Shown: positions 1 through 8,931, numbered from the stretch's first letter. The stretch: DNA of 13,090 nt from Heterostelium multicystogenum (GCA_003667245.1 RCNN01000461.1:1-13090); one strand, 5' to 3'. The notes: a model not told the origin generated them from the sequence alone. A program made the numbers and translations.

Positions 1-38
1 TAAGTTGAATGTTATTTCTTGTCTGTTCAGCGCCGCTA

Positions 39-553
39 TCAGTCACTTCTTTGCCACTCGGCTGAATTTCTGCCAATGGCAAGTTGATGCGCTGTTCCCG
101 TTGCAGGAAAGTTCATCAGCAACACCACCCGTTCCTCACCGTCCATGGCCAGGAAGACCGCTTCAAGTTCGGCAAACGGCCCTTCATGATTGATGCGCAC
201 GCTTTCGCCGGGCTGCAACAGGGCGCTCACCACGGCCTGGTGGTCGCGCTCCTGGAGTTCGTCCACCAGCGTGTCGCTGATGGGCAACGGGTGCGCGCCG
301 AATGCCACCACCCGCGACACACCGCGGTCGAGCGCAGTGAGCTCCAGCTGTCCTGCTGGCTCATTTGAATAAACAGATAGCCGGGGAACAACGATTCACG
401 GGTGGTCCTGCGCTGGCCCTTCAACAGCCGTTCGCGTTTATAGGTAGACCGGAAGCAGGTATAGCCCTGGCGCTGGAGGTGCTCCTCGGCGCGCTCGTCC
501 TGCCGGGATTTGCACTGGACCAGGTACCAGGCTTTGTTGGCATTTGCGCTCAT
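39..553 (-). CDS. rfaH: RfaH-type transcription antiterminator (NusG family), one frameshift
   Basis: Specialised NusG paralogue. RfaH proteins bind RNA polymerase paused at an ops site, suppress pausing and Rho termination, and recruit ribosomes through the C-terminal KOW domain. The N-terminal NGN domain is clear (WYLVQCKSRQDERAEEHLQR, then LFPGYLFIQM). The protein continues as VSRVVAFGAHPLPISD and ends in a KOW-like region with GPFAELEAVFLAMDGEERVV, matching the E. coli RfaH layout (GAF..FQAIF..PDGEAR). The frame breaks at about 321-330, where one missing base separates the two halves; restored length is about 171 aa, close to the 162 aa of E. coli RfaH. The start ATG (complement of 551-553) follows a purine-rich AGGAAGAGGA ribosome site. 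It is transcribed away from the EPS genes. A general NusG is less likely because the NusG-specific insertions are absent and the context is EPS. Confidence 0.88.
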
Positions 554-784
554 GGGCGTTCCTCTTCCTATATAAGACGATACGTGACAAGGCTGTAATT
601 TAAAGCCGGTGGGAGTGACGAAGTAATGAATGTTATAAATTGTCGGGTTGAAGGCGGTGGTTGTTATTTTTCGTCCGGAGATAATTTTGGGGAAGTAAGG
701 GTTACGTGTTAATAAATACTGCCGTGAAGTAATGAAGTTGAAGAGGTTGCTTCATGGGGTAATGGATGGCCCGGGGATAGTGCC
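554..784. other. Divergent intergenic region between rfaH-like gene and EPS genes
   Basis: This AT-richer stretch of 231 bp must carry the promoters for the leftward rfaH-like gene and for the rightward phosphatase-kinase genes. I found no -35/-10 pair with good spacing on either strand. It contains an 11-bp direct repeat, GAAGTAATGAA, at 620-630 and 726-736, a short inverted repeat (ATGAAG 732-737 with CTTCAT 750-755), and a degenerate ops-like string GGCGGTGGTTG at 653-663. No RNA gene or open reading frame with family signal was seen. Confidence 0.6.
620..736 (+). repeat. 11-bp direct repeat pair, GAAGTAATGAA
   Basis: The copies at 620-630 and 726-736 are identical and start 106 bp apart, close to ten helical turns. 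They lie in the divergent control region, so they could be operator half-sites for a looping or dimeric regulator. That is inference only, as the motif matches no binding site I know. Confidence 0.35.
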
Positions 785-1228
785 TTGTTTAAAAGAGTGT
801 TGATTGTCTGTATTGGCAATATTTGCCGTAGTCCCACCGCGGAAAGTCTTTTGCGTGGCGCACTCCCGTGCTCCGATATCAAGATCAGTTCTGCAGGTAT
901 TGCCGCGTTGGTCGGCAAGCCGATTGGAAACCACCGCCCGTGCGGTACTCGAAGCCCACGGTCATCCGGCCGACAAGCACCAGGCCACCCAGTTGGCGCC
1001 ACAGGCGATCAGTGAAGCCGACCTGATTTCCTGGTCATGGAACGACAGCACATCAATGCCGTACTCAGCATGGCGCCCGAGGCACGAGGCAAGGTCTTGC
1101 TGCTGGGCAAATGGCAAAACGAGCGAGAGATCAGCGACCCGTACCGTCAAGGCAAGGCCGCGTTTGTGCACGCTTATGCGTTGATCGAAGAAGCTGTAAA
1201 CGCATGGGCGCAGCGTCTTGCACGCTGA
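785..1228 (+). CDS. wzb: Low-molecular-weight protein-tyrosine phosphatase (Wzb-type), two frameshifts
   Basis: Cytoplasmic phosphatase that removes phosphate from the tyrosine-rich tail of the Wzc kinase encoded next door. The P-loop CX5R(S/T) is at the N terminus: VCIGNICRS, with Cys9 and Arg15 as nucleophile and phosphate-binding residues. The general-acid DP pair is seen late in the protein as SDPYRQGK. The start is a TTG at 785, placed just before the family-typical N terminus and preceded by GGGGAT. Two breaks divide it: one extra base near 926-927, between ALVGKP and ETTARAVLEAHG, and a shift near 1028-1030, before LVMERQHINAVLS. Restored length is about 146 aa, normal for the family. 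The wzc gene begins 46 bp downstream. Whether it is strictly Wzb or a related Etp-type enzyme cannot be settled; the family call is firm. Confidence 0.88.
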
Positions 1229-1273
1229 TCGCCACTACTTTTTGAATCGAAATAAAGGCTAAGAATCCGACTT

Positions 1274-3505
1274 ATGCAGCAAACGCCAGCAGTCACCGTA
1301 CAGGAAGACGATAACGGGGAGATTGATCTCCTCGGTCTGTTTGGAACACTGATCGACCATAAATGGCTGATCGCTGCGGTGACCGGTGCCTTTATGGTCA
1401 CTGGCGCCGCCTATGCGGTGCTGGCAACCCCGGTCTACCAGGCGAATGCCCTGCTGCAGGTCGAAGCGAAAAAGAACGACTTGCTGGGCTTCTCGGACAT
1501 CGGCGGGATGCTGGGCAAGGAGTCGCCGTCGGCCACCGAGATCGAGCTGATCCAGTCCCGCTACGTGATTGGCAAAACCGTCGACAACCTGAAACTCGAT
1601 ATCGTCGTACAGCCGATGTACTTCCCGGTGGTGGGTGAGTTCCTGGCGCGCCGCTTCCAGAAGGCCAACCCCGGTGCAATCGCCGAGCCGCTGCTGGGCC
1701 TGGACAGCTTCGCCTGGGGCGGCGAGTCGCTGAAGATCTTCAAGCTGGACCTGCCCGACGGGCAATTGGGCAAAAAGCTGACCCTGACCGTGGGTGAAAA
1801 CGCGCACTACACCCTGGTGGATGAAGATGACCAGGTGCTGGCGGCCGGCGAGGCCGGGGCAGCCGTTCGAGCAAAATGGCGTGGCATTCCAGATTGAAGA
1901 ACTGCGCGCCAAGCCCGGCACGCGTTTCCGGGTGGATCCGCAATGCGCGACTGACCAGCATCCTCGACTATCAGGAAAACCTGGATGTGGTCGAGCGAGG
2001 GAAGGAGTCGGGCATGATCGGCCTGGCGCTGGAAAGCACCGAGCCGGACCAGGCGATCAAAATCCTCAATCAGATCGCGGCGATCTACGTGCGGCAGAAC
2101 GTGGAGCGCACCTCGGCTGAGGCGGCGCAAAGCCTGGCGTTTCTCAAGGAGCAACTGCCGGAGGTCAAGAAGGACCTGGAAAAAGCCGGGAAGGCCTTGA
2201 ATGAATACCAGACCCGCAGCAAGTCGGTGGACATCACCCTGGAAACCAAGGCGATTCTCGACCAGATCGTGGGCCTCGATACCAGCATCTCCGAGCTGAA
2301 GCTGCAACAGGCCGAGATGGACCGCAAGTTCACCCGCCAGCATCCCGCGTATCGCGCATTGCTGACTCAGATCGGCGAGCTGACCAGCAAGCAGCAGAGC
2401 CTGGCGAGCCGGGTCGAGAGCCTGCCTTCCACCCAGCAGGAACTGCTGAGCCTCACCCGGGATGTCGAGGTCGGCACGGCCATTTACACCCAGTTGCTCA
2501 ACAAGTCCAGGAACTCGATGTGATGCGCGCGGGCACCGTGGGCAACGTGCGCCTGATCGACACCGCAGACGTCAATTTCTTCAAGCCGATCAAGCCGAAA
2601 AAGATCCTGATCGTGCTGATCGCGACGCTGCTGGGCGGCTTCCTGGCGGTAACGCTGGTGCTGCTGCGCAAGGCGCTGAACCGTGGCCTGGAAAGCCCCG
2701 AGGCCATCGAGCAACTGGGCTTGCCGGTGTACGCGTCGATTCCGTACAGCACGCTGCAAAAGGTCGAAGAAGACAAAATCACCCGCGGGCGTGGGCGTGC
2801 CGATGCCGGTTCTTCATTGCTGGCCATCAGTCACCCCACGGACCTGGCAGTGGAGGCCTTGCGCAGTTTTGCGCACCAGTTTTGCACTTCGCGATGCTCG
2901 AGGCGCCGAATAACCGGATCATGATTTCAGGCCCCAGCCCCGAGGTGGGTAAAACCTTTGTCTCGGTGAACCTGGCGGCCGTCATCGCGCAAACCGGGCA
3001 GCGCGTGTTGTTGATTGACGTGGATATGCGACGGGGCTACCTGCACAAAGTGCTGGGTGTGCCGGCCAAGGATGGGCTTTCCGACATCCTCTCCAATCAA
3101 TGCACCCTTGAATCCGCCATCCACAAAACCGGCGTTGAAAACCTCGACATCATCAGCCGCGGGCAAATACCGCCGAATCCTTCCGAGCTGCTGATGCACC
3201 GCAACCTGACCGAGCTGTTGGCGCAGGTCAGCGAACGGTATGACCTGGTGATTCTGGATACGCCACCGCTCTTGGCCGTGACCGACGCAGCCATCGTGGG
3301 ACGGCAATCGGGGACCAACCTGATCGTCACCCGCTATGGCTTGAACCCGGCAAAAGAGATCGAGCACACCATGCGCCGATTTGCCCAGAACGGCATCGTG
3401 CTCAGGGGCGCGATCTTCAACGGCGTTGAAAAGAAAGCTTCGGCCAAATATGGCTACGGCAACTACGGGTATTACCAGTACGAGTACCAGGCTGATCGGA
3501 GCTGA
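1274..3505 (+). CDS. wzc: Wzc-type tyrosine autokinase / polysaccharide co-polymerase, several frameshifts
   Basis: Inner-membrane BY-kinase that sets chain length and drives export of Wzy-dependent polysaccharide. Order of parts: an N-terminal Wzz domain (EIDLLGLFGTLIDHKW), first membrane segment (about LIAAVTGAFMVTGAAYAVLA), a long periplasmic region with coiled-coil character (about 2090-2450), a proline-containing approach (FFKPIKPKK) and second membrane segment (ILIVLIATLLGGFLAVTLVL), then the kinase. The kinase shows Walker A GPSPEVGKTF (about 2930-2959), Walker A' LLIDVDMRRG (about 3010-3036) and Walker B VILDTPP (about 3247-3267). The tail has seven tyrosines in about 15 residues, the autophosphorylation cluster. 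Frame breaks: extra G at 1856-1859, extra base near 1934, missing base near 2507, and two extended T runs at 2867-2870 and 2880-2883. Restored length is about 742 aa, as expected. All catalytic motifs are intact. Confidence 0.93.
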
Positions 3506-3565
3506 TTCACCACTGTAATTGCAGGATAGAGGTCACGTTTTCAGGAAATGAACGAAAAATCCTGG

Positions 3566-3577
3566 GGCGGTAGCGTG
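3566..3577 (+). promoter_or_regulatory. ops element (RfaH recruitment site), perfect match
   Basis: GGCGGTAGCGTG reads on the coding strand, 61 nt after the wzc stop and 33 nt before the probable wzy start. It is identical to the ops core found in RfaH-controlled leaders of enterobacterial capsule, LPS and hemolysin operons, and the preceding GG also agrees with the 3' end of JUMPStart. A specific 12-mer is very unlikely to occur by chance in 13 kb, and an RfaH-type gene lies in the same window. Function in this organism is inferred. Confidence 0.82.
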
Positions 3578-3610
3578 CCAAATTCAAATCAGCATAAAGA
3601 ATACCCAGCC

Positions 3611-4883
3611 ATGTTTTACCTGTTATCCCTTATCGCGCTGTCAGCGGGTTTGCTCGCGGCGAAAAATCCAAAATACTCAATCGTAGTGTTCGGGATAATG
3701 CTGGCTGTTATTCCCACGGGTAACTCCTACAGCGAAATAATCTCGCTCAAGGGTATCTACTTCTTTGACTTTTATATCGTGGGCGGGCTGGGCGCACTGC
3801 TGGTCCGGCAGGTGGCTACACAGAAGAAACAATTGACGGTGCCGGGCGGCCTGCTTTTTGGGTGCGGGCTATATGTGGTGTTACTCGCCTGCGGCCTGCT
3901 GGAGTCCTCGAACAAGTACCTGTTGAAGGATGTTCGGCCTTTTATAATGATCCTGTCATTTATCGTGCTCTCGAACATCGCGACCCTTGCCGCAAAAACG
4001 CTGAAGTTGCAGACAGTGCTCCTGCTATTGATCGCGATGACCGCCTTCAATGTGCTGGACATTGCCTGGTTACGCTTGGGCTTGTACAAGTTTCAAGACG
4101 TCTACTATGAAGAAAACGCCTACCGCTACCTGGACGGCGGTACGTACGCCCGCCGTGGCCTACCTGATTTATTACTTCATAGACCCACGGCTGTTCGAAC
4201 ACAGGAAAAAGCTCGCAAGCATTTGCCTGGCCACTTCATTCATCTGTTTGTTCATTGCCAACTCTCGCTTCATCTTTGTCTCGGTGTTTGCGGCGATCAT
4301 CATCCACCAATACACCCGGCCGGCCCGCATGATAGGCGTTGCCCTGGCCGGGGCGGTGGTGCTGATGGCGTTCATTGGCATCAGCAATATGATCGGGGCT
4401 GATCGAATCAATGATGGTTTGTCGTCCGAAGGCATGGCCGCCCAATTGGCCACGCGCTTCAGCCCGGCGCTGGAGTTGATCCGCGGCATGAACCCGCTGC
4501 ATTACTTTGTGGGACTGGGCGCGGGCACGCCGTTCGAGATTCCCTGGTTCGAGTACCGTGGCCTCGATGACAAGAACTCGAATATCGACAGTGCCTACCT
4601 AACCTACTTCGTTAAGTACGGGCTGATCGGCGTGTACTTGCTGTACGTGTTCATTACCTCGATTACCCAGCACATGAACAGCCGGGTGGCGGTTTCGATC
4701 GCCATCTTTCTGGGGGTGATGTTCGTTGTCTCGGCCACGCCTTATCAGCCGTACGCCATCGGTATCGCGTATGGCGCGATTGTGCTGCGGGTCTGTTCCG
4801 AACACACCGCCAGGCAACGCAAAAAGATCCTCAAGCCTGACCAGCCGCTGATAACCACACCCTTGCAGGTGAATGCCGGATGA
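3611..4883 (+). CDS. wzy: Wzy-type O-antigen/EPS polymerase, one frameshift
   Basis: Multi-span inner-membrane protein that would join lipid-linked repeat units in the periplasm. It is mostly hydrophobic, with about ten predicted membrane segments (e.g. FYLLSLIALSAGLLAA, TVLLLLIAMTAFNVL, MIGVALAGAVVLMAFIGI, VAVSIAIFLGVMFVVSA) and a large polar loop around RGMNPLHYFVGLGAGTPFE, as in the O-antigen ligase/polymerase superfamily. The frame breaks at the CCC run 4149-4151 (one extra C). Restored length is about 423 aa. I chose ATG 3611, where the first membrane segment begins; an in-frame ATG at 3548 would put the ops element inside the coding region. No Shine-Dalgarno sequence precedes 3611. The stop overlaps the wzx start (ATGA). 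It could be a ligase of the same superfamily, but the cluster context favours Wzy. Confidence 0.82.
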
Positions 4884-6341
4884 ACAGCACACTGTTGAAA
4901 AAGTTCGTGTCCAGTACGGCATGGAGTTTCGTTTCTGCCGTGGCCACCAAAGTGTCGGTGGTCATCACCGGCATCCTGGTTGCCCGGGTATTGGGTGCGC
5001 AATCGTTTGGCGAGTATGGTTTGATCCAGAGCGCGATTGTGATGCTTGCCAACGTCGCCGCCCAAGCCACCACCACGGCGACGGCCAAGCATATCGGGCA
5101 GTTCAAGGAGACCTGTCCCGAGAAGACCGGCAGGGGCATCGCGCTGACGCTGCTGTTCTCGGTTGTGTTTCAGCGGGATGATCATCGGGACAGCGCTGTT
5201 TTTCCCGCACTTTTTCTCCAGCGTTATCCTGGGGGCAGACAGCCTCAGCGCTGCATCGCTGATCGTATTGAGCACCATCACGTTGATTATCCTGTCGGGA
5301 TGGACCCAGGGCTGCCTGACCGGTTGGGGCCAATACCGGACAATCGCGACCATCAACGGAATCATTGCGATTGTCGCGATCCCGGCGACGTACTTCCTGA
5401 CCCTGCAGTTCCGACTCAACGGTGCGCTGCTGGGCTTGGCCGGTTCTCAATTGCTGATCGTGTTCTTCAGCGCACTGGCCTGCTGGAAGACATTGAAGGC
5501 CCGAAATACCACGCTGAGTTTCAAAGGTGCAATGACTGAAAAGCACGCAGTGCTGTCGGTTGGCCTGCCGGTATTGCTGACGGGGTTGATGGTCGCCCCG
5601 ATGAACTGGTTCGCCAACAAGTTGCTGGCGGAAACAACTAACGGCCTTGCCGCATTGGGCATGTACGCCGCCGCAATGCAATGGAACGCGATCTTTTCCC
5701 ATGTTTCCGTGGTGTTGGGCTCTGTGCTGGTGCCGATGCTGGCCGCCGCGCTGGGCGGTAAAAGCCGCAAGTTGGACGCCTTGAACTTCCTGTCGGGCTG
5801 GCTGGTGGTGTTGGTGATCATACAGCCGGTGATCATGTTCCCCGAGTTGCTGGCCAAACTGTATGGCAGCAGTTTCCTGGGCGGGATTTTGAAGTGACAT
5901 TAGTCCTGGTAATCCTGGGTTCGCTGCTCAGTGCATTCAAGTCCGGTATTTCAAGAAAAGATGATCGTGATGAACCTGGCCTGGTTCAGTGTGATGAGTA
6001 ACATTCTATGGGGAGTGTTATTCATTGCCGGAGCACTGTGGCTTCGGGAAGAAGGTGCAATCGGGATTGCCAAGGCATTTATCGGCTCGCAGTTTATTCA
6101 CTTCCTGCTGGGACTGCCGTATTTCGTCTACAAGAAGATATTACCTCTGGAGTTGCTCGTATCTCCCAGGATCCTGATCTTGTGGACATTGCCTCTCATC
6201 AGTTTCATATCCAGCGCCTACGTCGAAAGTGTGCTGTATCGATTGATGATCATGGCGCTGATATTTATCTACATTCTCGCAACAACGTTTGCCTTGAATG
6301 CCGTGTTTAATGACCCCGTGGAAAATGGAAGCCCAGCATGA
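4880..6341 (+). CDS. wzx: Wzx-type lipid-linked oligosaccharide flippase, three frameshifts
   Basis: MOP-superfamily transporter that moves the undecaprenyl-linked repeat unit across the inner membrane. The N terminus is typical: SSTAWSFVSAVATKVSVV, then GILVARVLGAQSFGEYGLIQ, followed by many membrane segments (VLSTITLIILSGWTQG, IATINGIIAIVAIPATYFL, LQFRLNGALLGLAGSQLLIV) and a C-terminal half containing MNLAWFSVMSNILWGVLFIA. Breaks: one extra base near 5171, one missing G at 5883-5885 (which creates a false stop at 5895-5897) and one extra A at 5939-5940. Restored length is about 486 aa, standard for Wzx. Translation is probably coupled to both neighbours: it overlaps the wzy stop as ATGA at 4880-4883 and the pyruvyl transferase start as ATGA at 6338-6341. 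A ribosome site, AGGTGA, precedes the start. Confidence 0.88.
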
Positions 6342-7484
6342 ATGTCAGCAAAGTATATATCCGGGGGGCATACGGTCCTGGTAATTTGGGGTGATGACGT
6401 ATTAATGCTATGCGTGATCAATATTCTGAAAAAACGCTTTAAGGAATCGGATATAGCGGTGGGTGTCGATCATCCGCAGATCGCCAGGAACTTCAACCCG
6501 CGTATCAAGTGGCTGCACATCAAGGAGCCGGTCAAGGCTGACCTGGTGGTGTTGGGCGGTGGGGGCCAATTCTTCTCGTTCATCCCACCGGCCAAAGAGG
6601 CGGCTGCCAACAAAGGCATCGTGGCGAAGCTGTGCAAGAGCATCAAGGCGCAGACCGACCTGAAGTCCACGCTTCTGCGTTTGTATGTCGGGTTGCGCGG
6701 TGGTGTCGACAGGATCTATTTCCACCGGCGCCTGGCAGCGTTCTGCATTGGCCTGGGCCCCTTCGATGGCGGCGGCAAGCTGCTGACCCGCGCCGTCAGC
6801 GTGATCAATCGCTGTGACTACATTTCCGTGCGGGACGGTACCAGCCAGCAGCATTGCAAGGCCTTCGGAAAGTCCGACGTCGAGGTGTACACCGACCCCA
6901 GCCTGCTTTCCGACCTGTGGATCTCCAGCAAAGACCTGGAGGTCGGCAGCCTCAAGAAGGGCAAGTACCTGTCCTTCATCCTGCGCGACTGGCCCCATGA
7001 CGCGAACGGGCAACAGTTCATCAAGGCGATGGTCCAGGCCGCGGATGAGCTCGCCAAGCGTGGCGAGCAGGTACGCCTGGTCTCGCTGTACAAGGAACGT
7101 GACCAGCACCTGATCGACAAGTACCACAGGTTCGAATGGTTGTGCTGGGACGCGGCGGGCGATACGCCAGAAACCTTCATGGCGAAACTGATCGTCGAGT
7201 CCGACGTGATCATCAGCGCCCGTGCACACGGTGTACTGCTGCCGGCTTCCCTGGGCTTTCCCACCATCGCGGTTGAAATCGAAAACAAGCTGAAAAAAGT
7301 CCATGAAATGCTGCCGCAGGGCACCCGGCTGGTCAGCACCCCAGACCCTGAGGTGATCAAGGCCACCATCAGCGAATTCCGGCAATCCAAGGCGCAAATG
7401 GCCGAGCACCTCAAGCAGGAGATCGCCCAGCGTTCTTCCCTTGCGCAAAAAAGCGGTCGACGACTTTTTGAAATGGGTCGATGA
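6338..7484 (+). CDS. Polysaccharide pyruvyl transferase family protein, one frameshift near the start
   Basis: Members of this family (CsaB/WcaK type) transfer pyruvate from phosphoenolpyruvate to form ketals on sugar residues. The true start is the ATG at 6338, overlapping the wzx stop. It opens MNVSKVYIRGAYGPGNLG and then loses frame at the G run 6388-6391, where one extra G hides the family GN.GDD segment; an apparent start at 6342 reads the first codons out of frame. Later hallmarks are LVVLGGGGQFFSF, FCIGLGPFDGGGK, SVRDGTSQQHCKAFG, VYTDPSLL and, near the end, SARAHGVLLPASLGFPTIAV with the conserved His. Restored length is about 381 aa, normal for the family. The acceptor sugar cannot be read from sequence. 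A lipid-linked repeat unit is the likely substrate given wzx and wzy next to it. Confidence 0.87.
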
Positions 7485-7494
7485 AAAATAAAGT

Positions 7495-7500
7495 GGAGGG
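7495..7500 (+). promoter_or_regulatory. Ribosome binding site deciding a GTG start
   Basis: GGAGGG lies 9 nt before the GTG at 7510. It supports that GTG as the start of the lyase gene, since no ATG precedes the signal peptide in frame. Confidence 0.7.
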
Positions 7501-7509
7501 GCAACCGAC

Positions 7510-8356
7510 GTGAAAAAGACAGCCTCGACGCTACTTATTGTGGCGTGCGCCCTGCAGGTGGCTGCCAGCGGCGCATCTGAGTTGAACGACCGTTGCGAGC
7601 CAGGCATCAAGAACATCTACCCGTCACTGCCGGACATTTCGCAGATGGCCGACGGGCCCCAGGCGCAAAGCAGCATAAAGGGCAGGGCCAACCTGACGAA
7701 CAAGGCCTACAGCCAAAAGATCAAGGACATTGCCGTGCATTTTCCGGCCGGCTCCTATGATCCGGGTTCGATGGTGCGCCTTGGGTTGCCCTACGGCGGC
7801 ATTGAATTCAAATCCCCACTGCCGCAACCGGGCAGGGAATGCCTGGTACTGACCTATGAGTTGAAGTTCGACAGGAATTTCGACTTTGTAAAAGGCGGCA
7901 AGCTCCCGGGCCTCTACGGTGGCACCGGCAATACGGGCGGCAAGATACCGAACGGCCATGACGGCTTTTCCACGCGCTACATCTGGAAAGAAAAGGGCGC
8001 CGGCGCCATTTACGCGTATTTGCCCACCAGTAAAACCTGGGGCACAGCAGTCGGGTTGGGTTCCTGGATCTTTACGGTGGGGCAATGGCACAGGTTGGAG
8101 CAACTGGTGAAGTTGAATACGCCGGGGCAGGCCGACGGTGTGATTTCCATTTGGTACGACAACCAGCTGGTGCACTCGGAAACCGGGCTGACGTTTAGAG
8201 ACACGCCGGAGATCACCATCGACGGCTTGCTGTTTTTCGACGTTCTTCGGTGGCAATAACCCGTCTTTCGCCACGCCGGTGAGTACCAATATCCGCTTCA
8301 GGAATTTTGTGATGAGTTCACAGCGCGTAACGGATACTGCAGGGCAGGGCGAGTAG
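7510..8356 (+). CDS. Secreted polysaccharide lyase, PL14-like, one late frameshift
   Basis: Probable periplasmic or secreted lyase that cleaves uronate-containing polysaccharide by beta-elimination. A GTG start with a strong ribosome site is followed by a signal peptide (KKTASTLLIVACALQVAASG, cleavage near the Ala-Ser residues). The body shows the beta-jelly-roll pattern of PL14/alginate-lyase-like proteins: ECLVLTYELKFD, VKGGKLPGLYGG, HDGFSTRYIWKEKGAGAIYA, SWIFTVGQWHRLEQLV and DGVISIWYDNQLV. The frame breaks at a T run, 8233-8237 (one extra T), giving an early stop at 8257-8259. Beyond it the correct frame continues with FSTFFGGNNPSFATP, a strongly conserved C-terminal block, and ends at the TAG 8354-8356. 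Restored length is about 281 aa. The exact substrate is unknown; in this cluster the self-made EPS is the natural candidate. The family name is moderately sure. Confidence 0.75.
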
Positions 8357-8900
8357 ATGAAGAACCTGAAGCTGAACATCAAGAAGGCCGCTGTTGCGCT
8401 GTTCAATACGCTGCTCAGCCTGGCGTTGTTTTTCAATCTGCGACGCGCGTTTGCTCCGGGCAACCGGATGCCGGGTGGGCGCCCGGACCACGATCCACCG
8501 CAACGTGGTGTTTTTCTCCTTCGGCAACTTCTCGGTCGGGAAAAACTGCACGGTCAATTACGACTGCTACCTGGATAACCGGGCGGGCATCCGCATCGGC
8601 GACAACGTCAATATTTCCCATAACACCCGGATTTATACGCTGGGCCACGATATTGATGACCCCATGAGTTGCCTGGTGGGGAAGCCGGTGTTGATTGAAG
8701 ACAATGCCTGGATCTTTCCCAATGTGATGGTGATGCCAGGCGTCACCATCGGAACAGGCGCGGTTGTTTATCCGGGCAGTGTGGTCACGCGCAACGTTGC
8801 AGCGTATTCGATCGTGGGTGGCAACCCGGCCAAACATATCCGCTTCAGAAACAACACCATTCGATACAACGCCGACTTTCCGATCTGGTTTGCAGTGTAA
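8357..8900 (+). CDS. Hexapeptide-repeat acyltransferase (WcaF/CysE-like), one frameshift
   Basis: Likely O-acetyltransferase that decorates the repeat unit, using acetyl-CoA in the cytoplasm. The left-handed beta-helix repeats are plain: ARTTIHRNVVFFSFGNFSVG, NCTVNYDCYLDNRAGIRIGD, NVNISHNTRIYTLGHDI (the catalytic-type His), then IEDNAWIFPNVMVMPGVTIG, TGAVVYPGSVVTRNV and the closing IVGGNPAKHIRFR. The N terminus (MKNLKLNIKKAAVALFNTLL) is separated from the repeats by one extra base near 8471-8485. Restored length is about 180 aa, typical for this type. It begins at the base after the lyase stop (TAG then ATG), so translation is probably coupled. Another acyl donor, such as succinyl, cannot be excluded. 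Confidence 0.85.
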
Positions 8901-8931
8901 GCAATCTCACTGGCCCCACCTTTATTTATGC

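Noticed and set aside
569..598. Possible minus-strand promoter TTACAG-18 nt-TATATA before the rfaH-like gene
   Set aside because: The -10-like box is so close to the start codon that transcription would begin inside the ribosome binding site, so it is unlikely to be the real promoter.
1259..1921. Antisense open frame of 220 codons opposite wzc
   Set aside because: Same reasoning: it mirrors the Wzz domain coding region, with no ribosome site or family signal.
2645..2656. ops-like string GGCGGTAACGCT inside wzc
   Set aside because: It differs from ops at three positions, including the final TG, and lies in the second membrane segment coding region.
5895..5897. Stop codon ending wzx early
   Set aside because: It arises from a missing G at 5883-5885. 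The transporter continues with DFEVTLVLVILGSLLSA in the next frame.
6342..6390. Alternative start of the pyruvyl transferase at ATG 6342
   Set aside because: Its first 16 codons are out of frame with the family. The 6338 frame encodes the conserved RGAYGPGNLG start and couples to wzx as ATGA.
6408..7616. Long antisense open frame of about 400 codons on the minus strand
   Set aside because: It lies opposite the pyruvyl transferase gene, which has clear family motifs. The antisense product shows no recognisable domain and reflects codon bias in GC-rich coding DNA.
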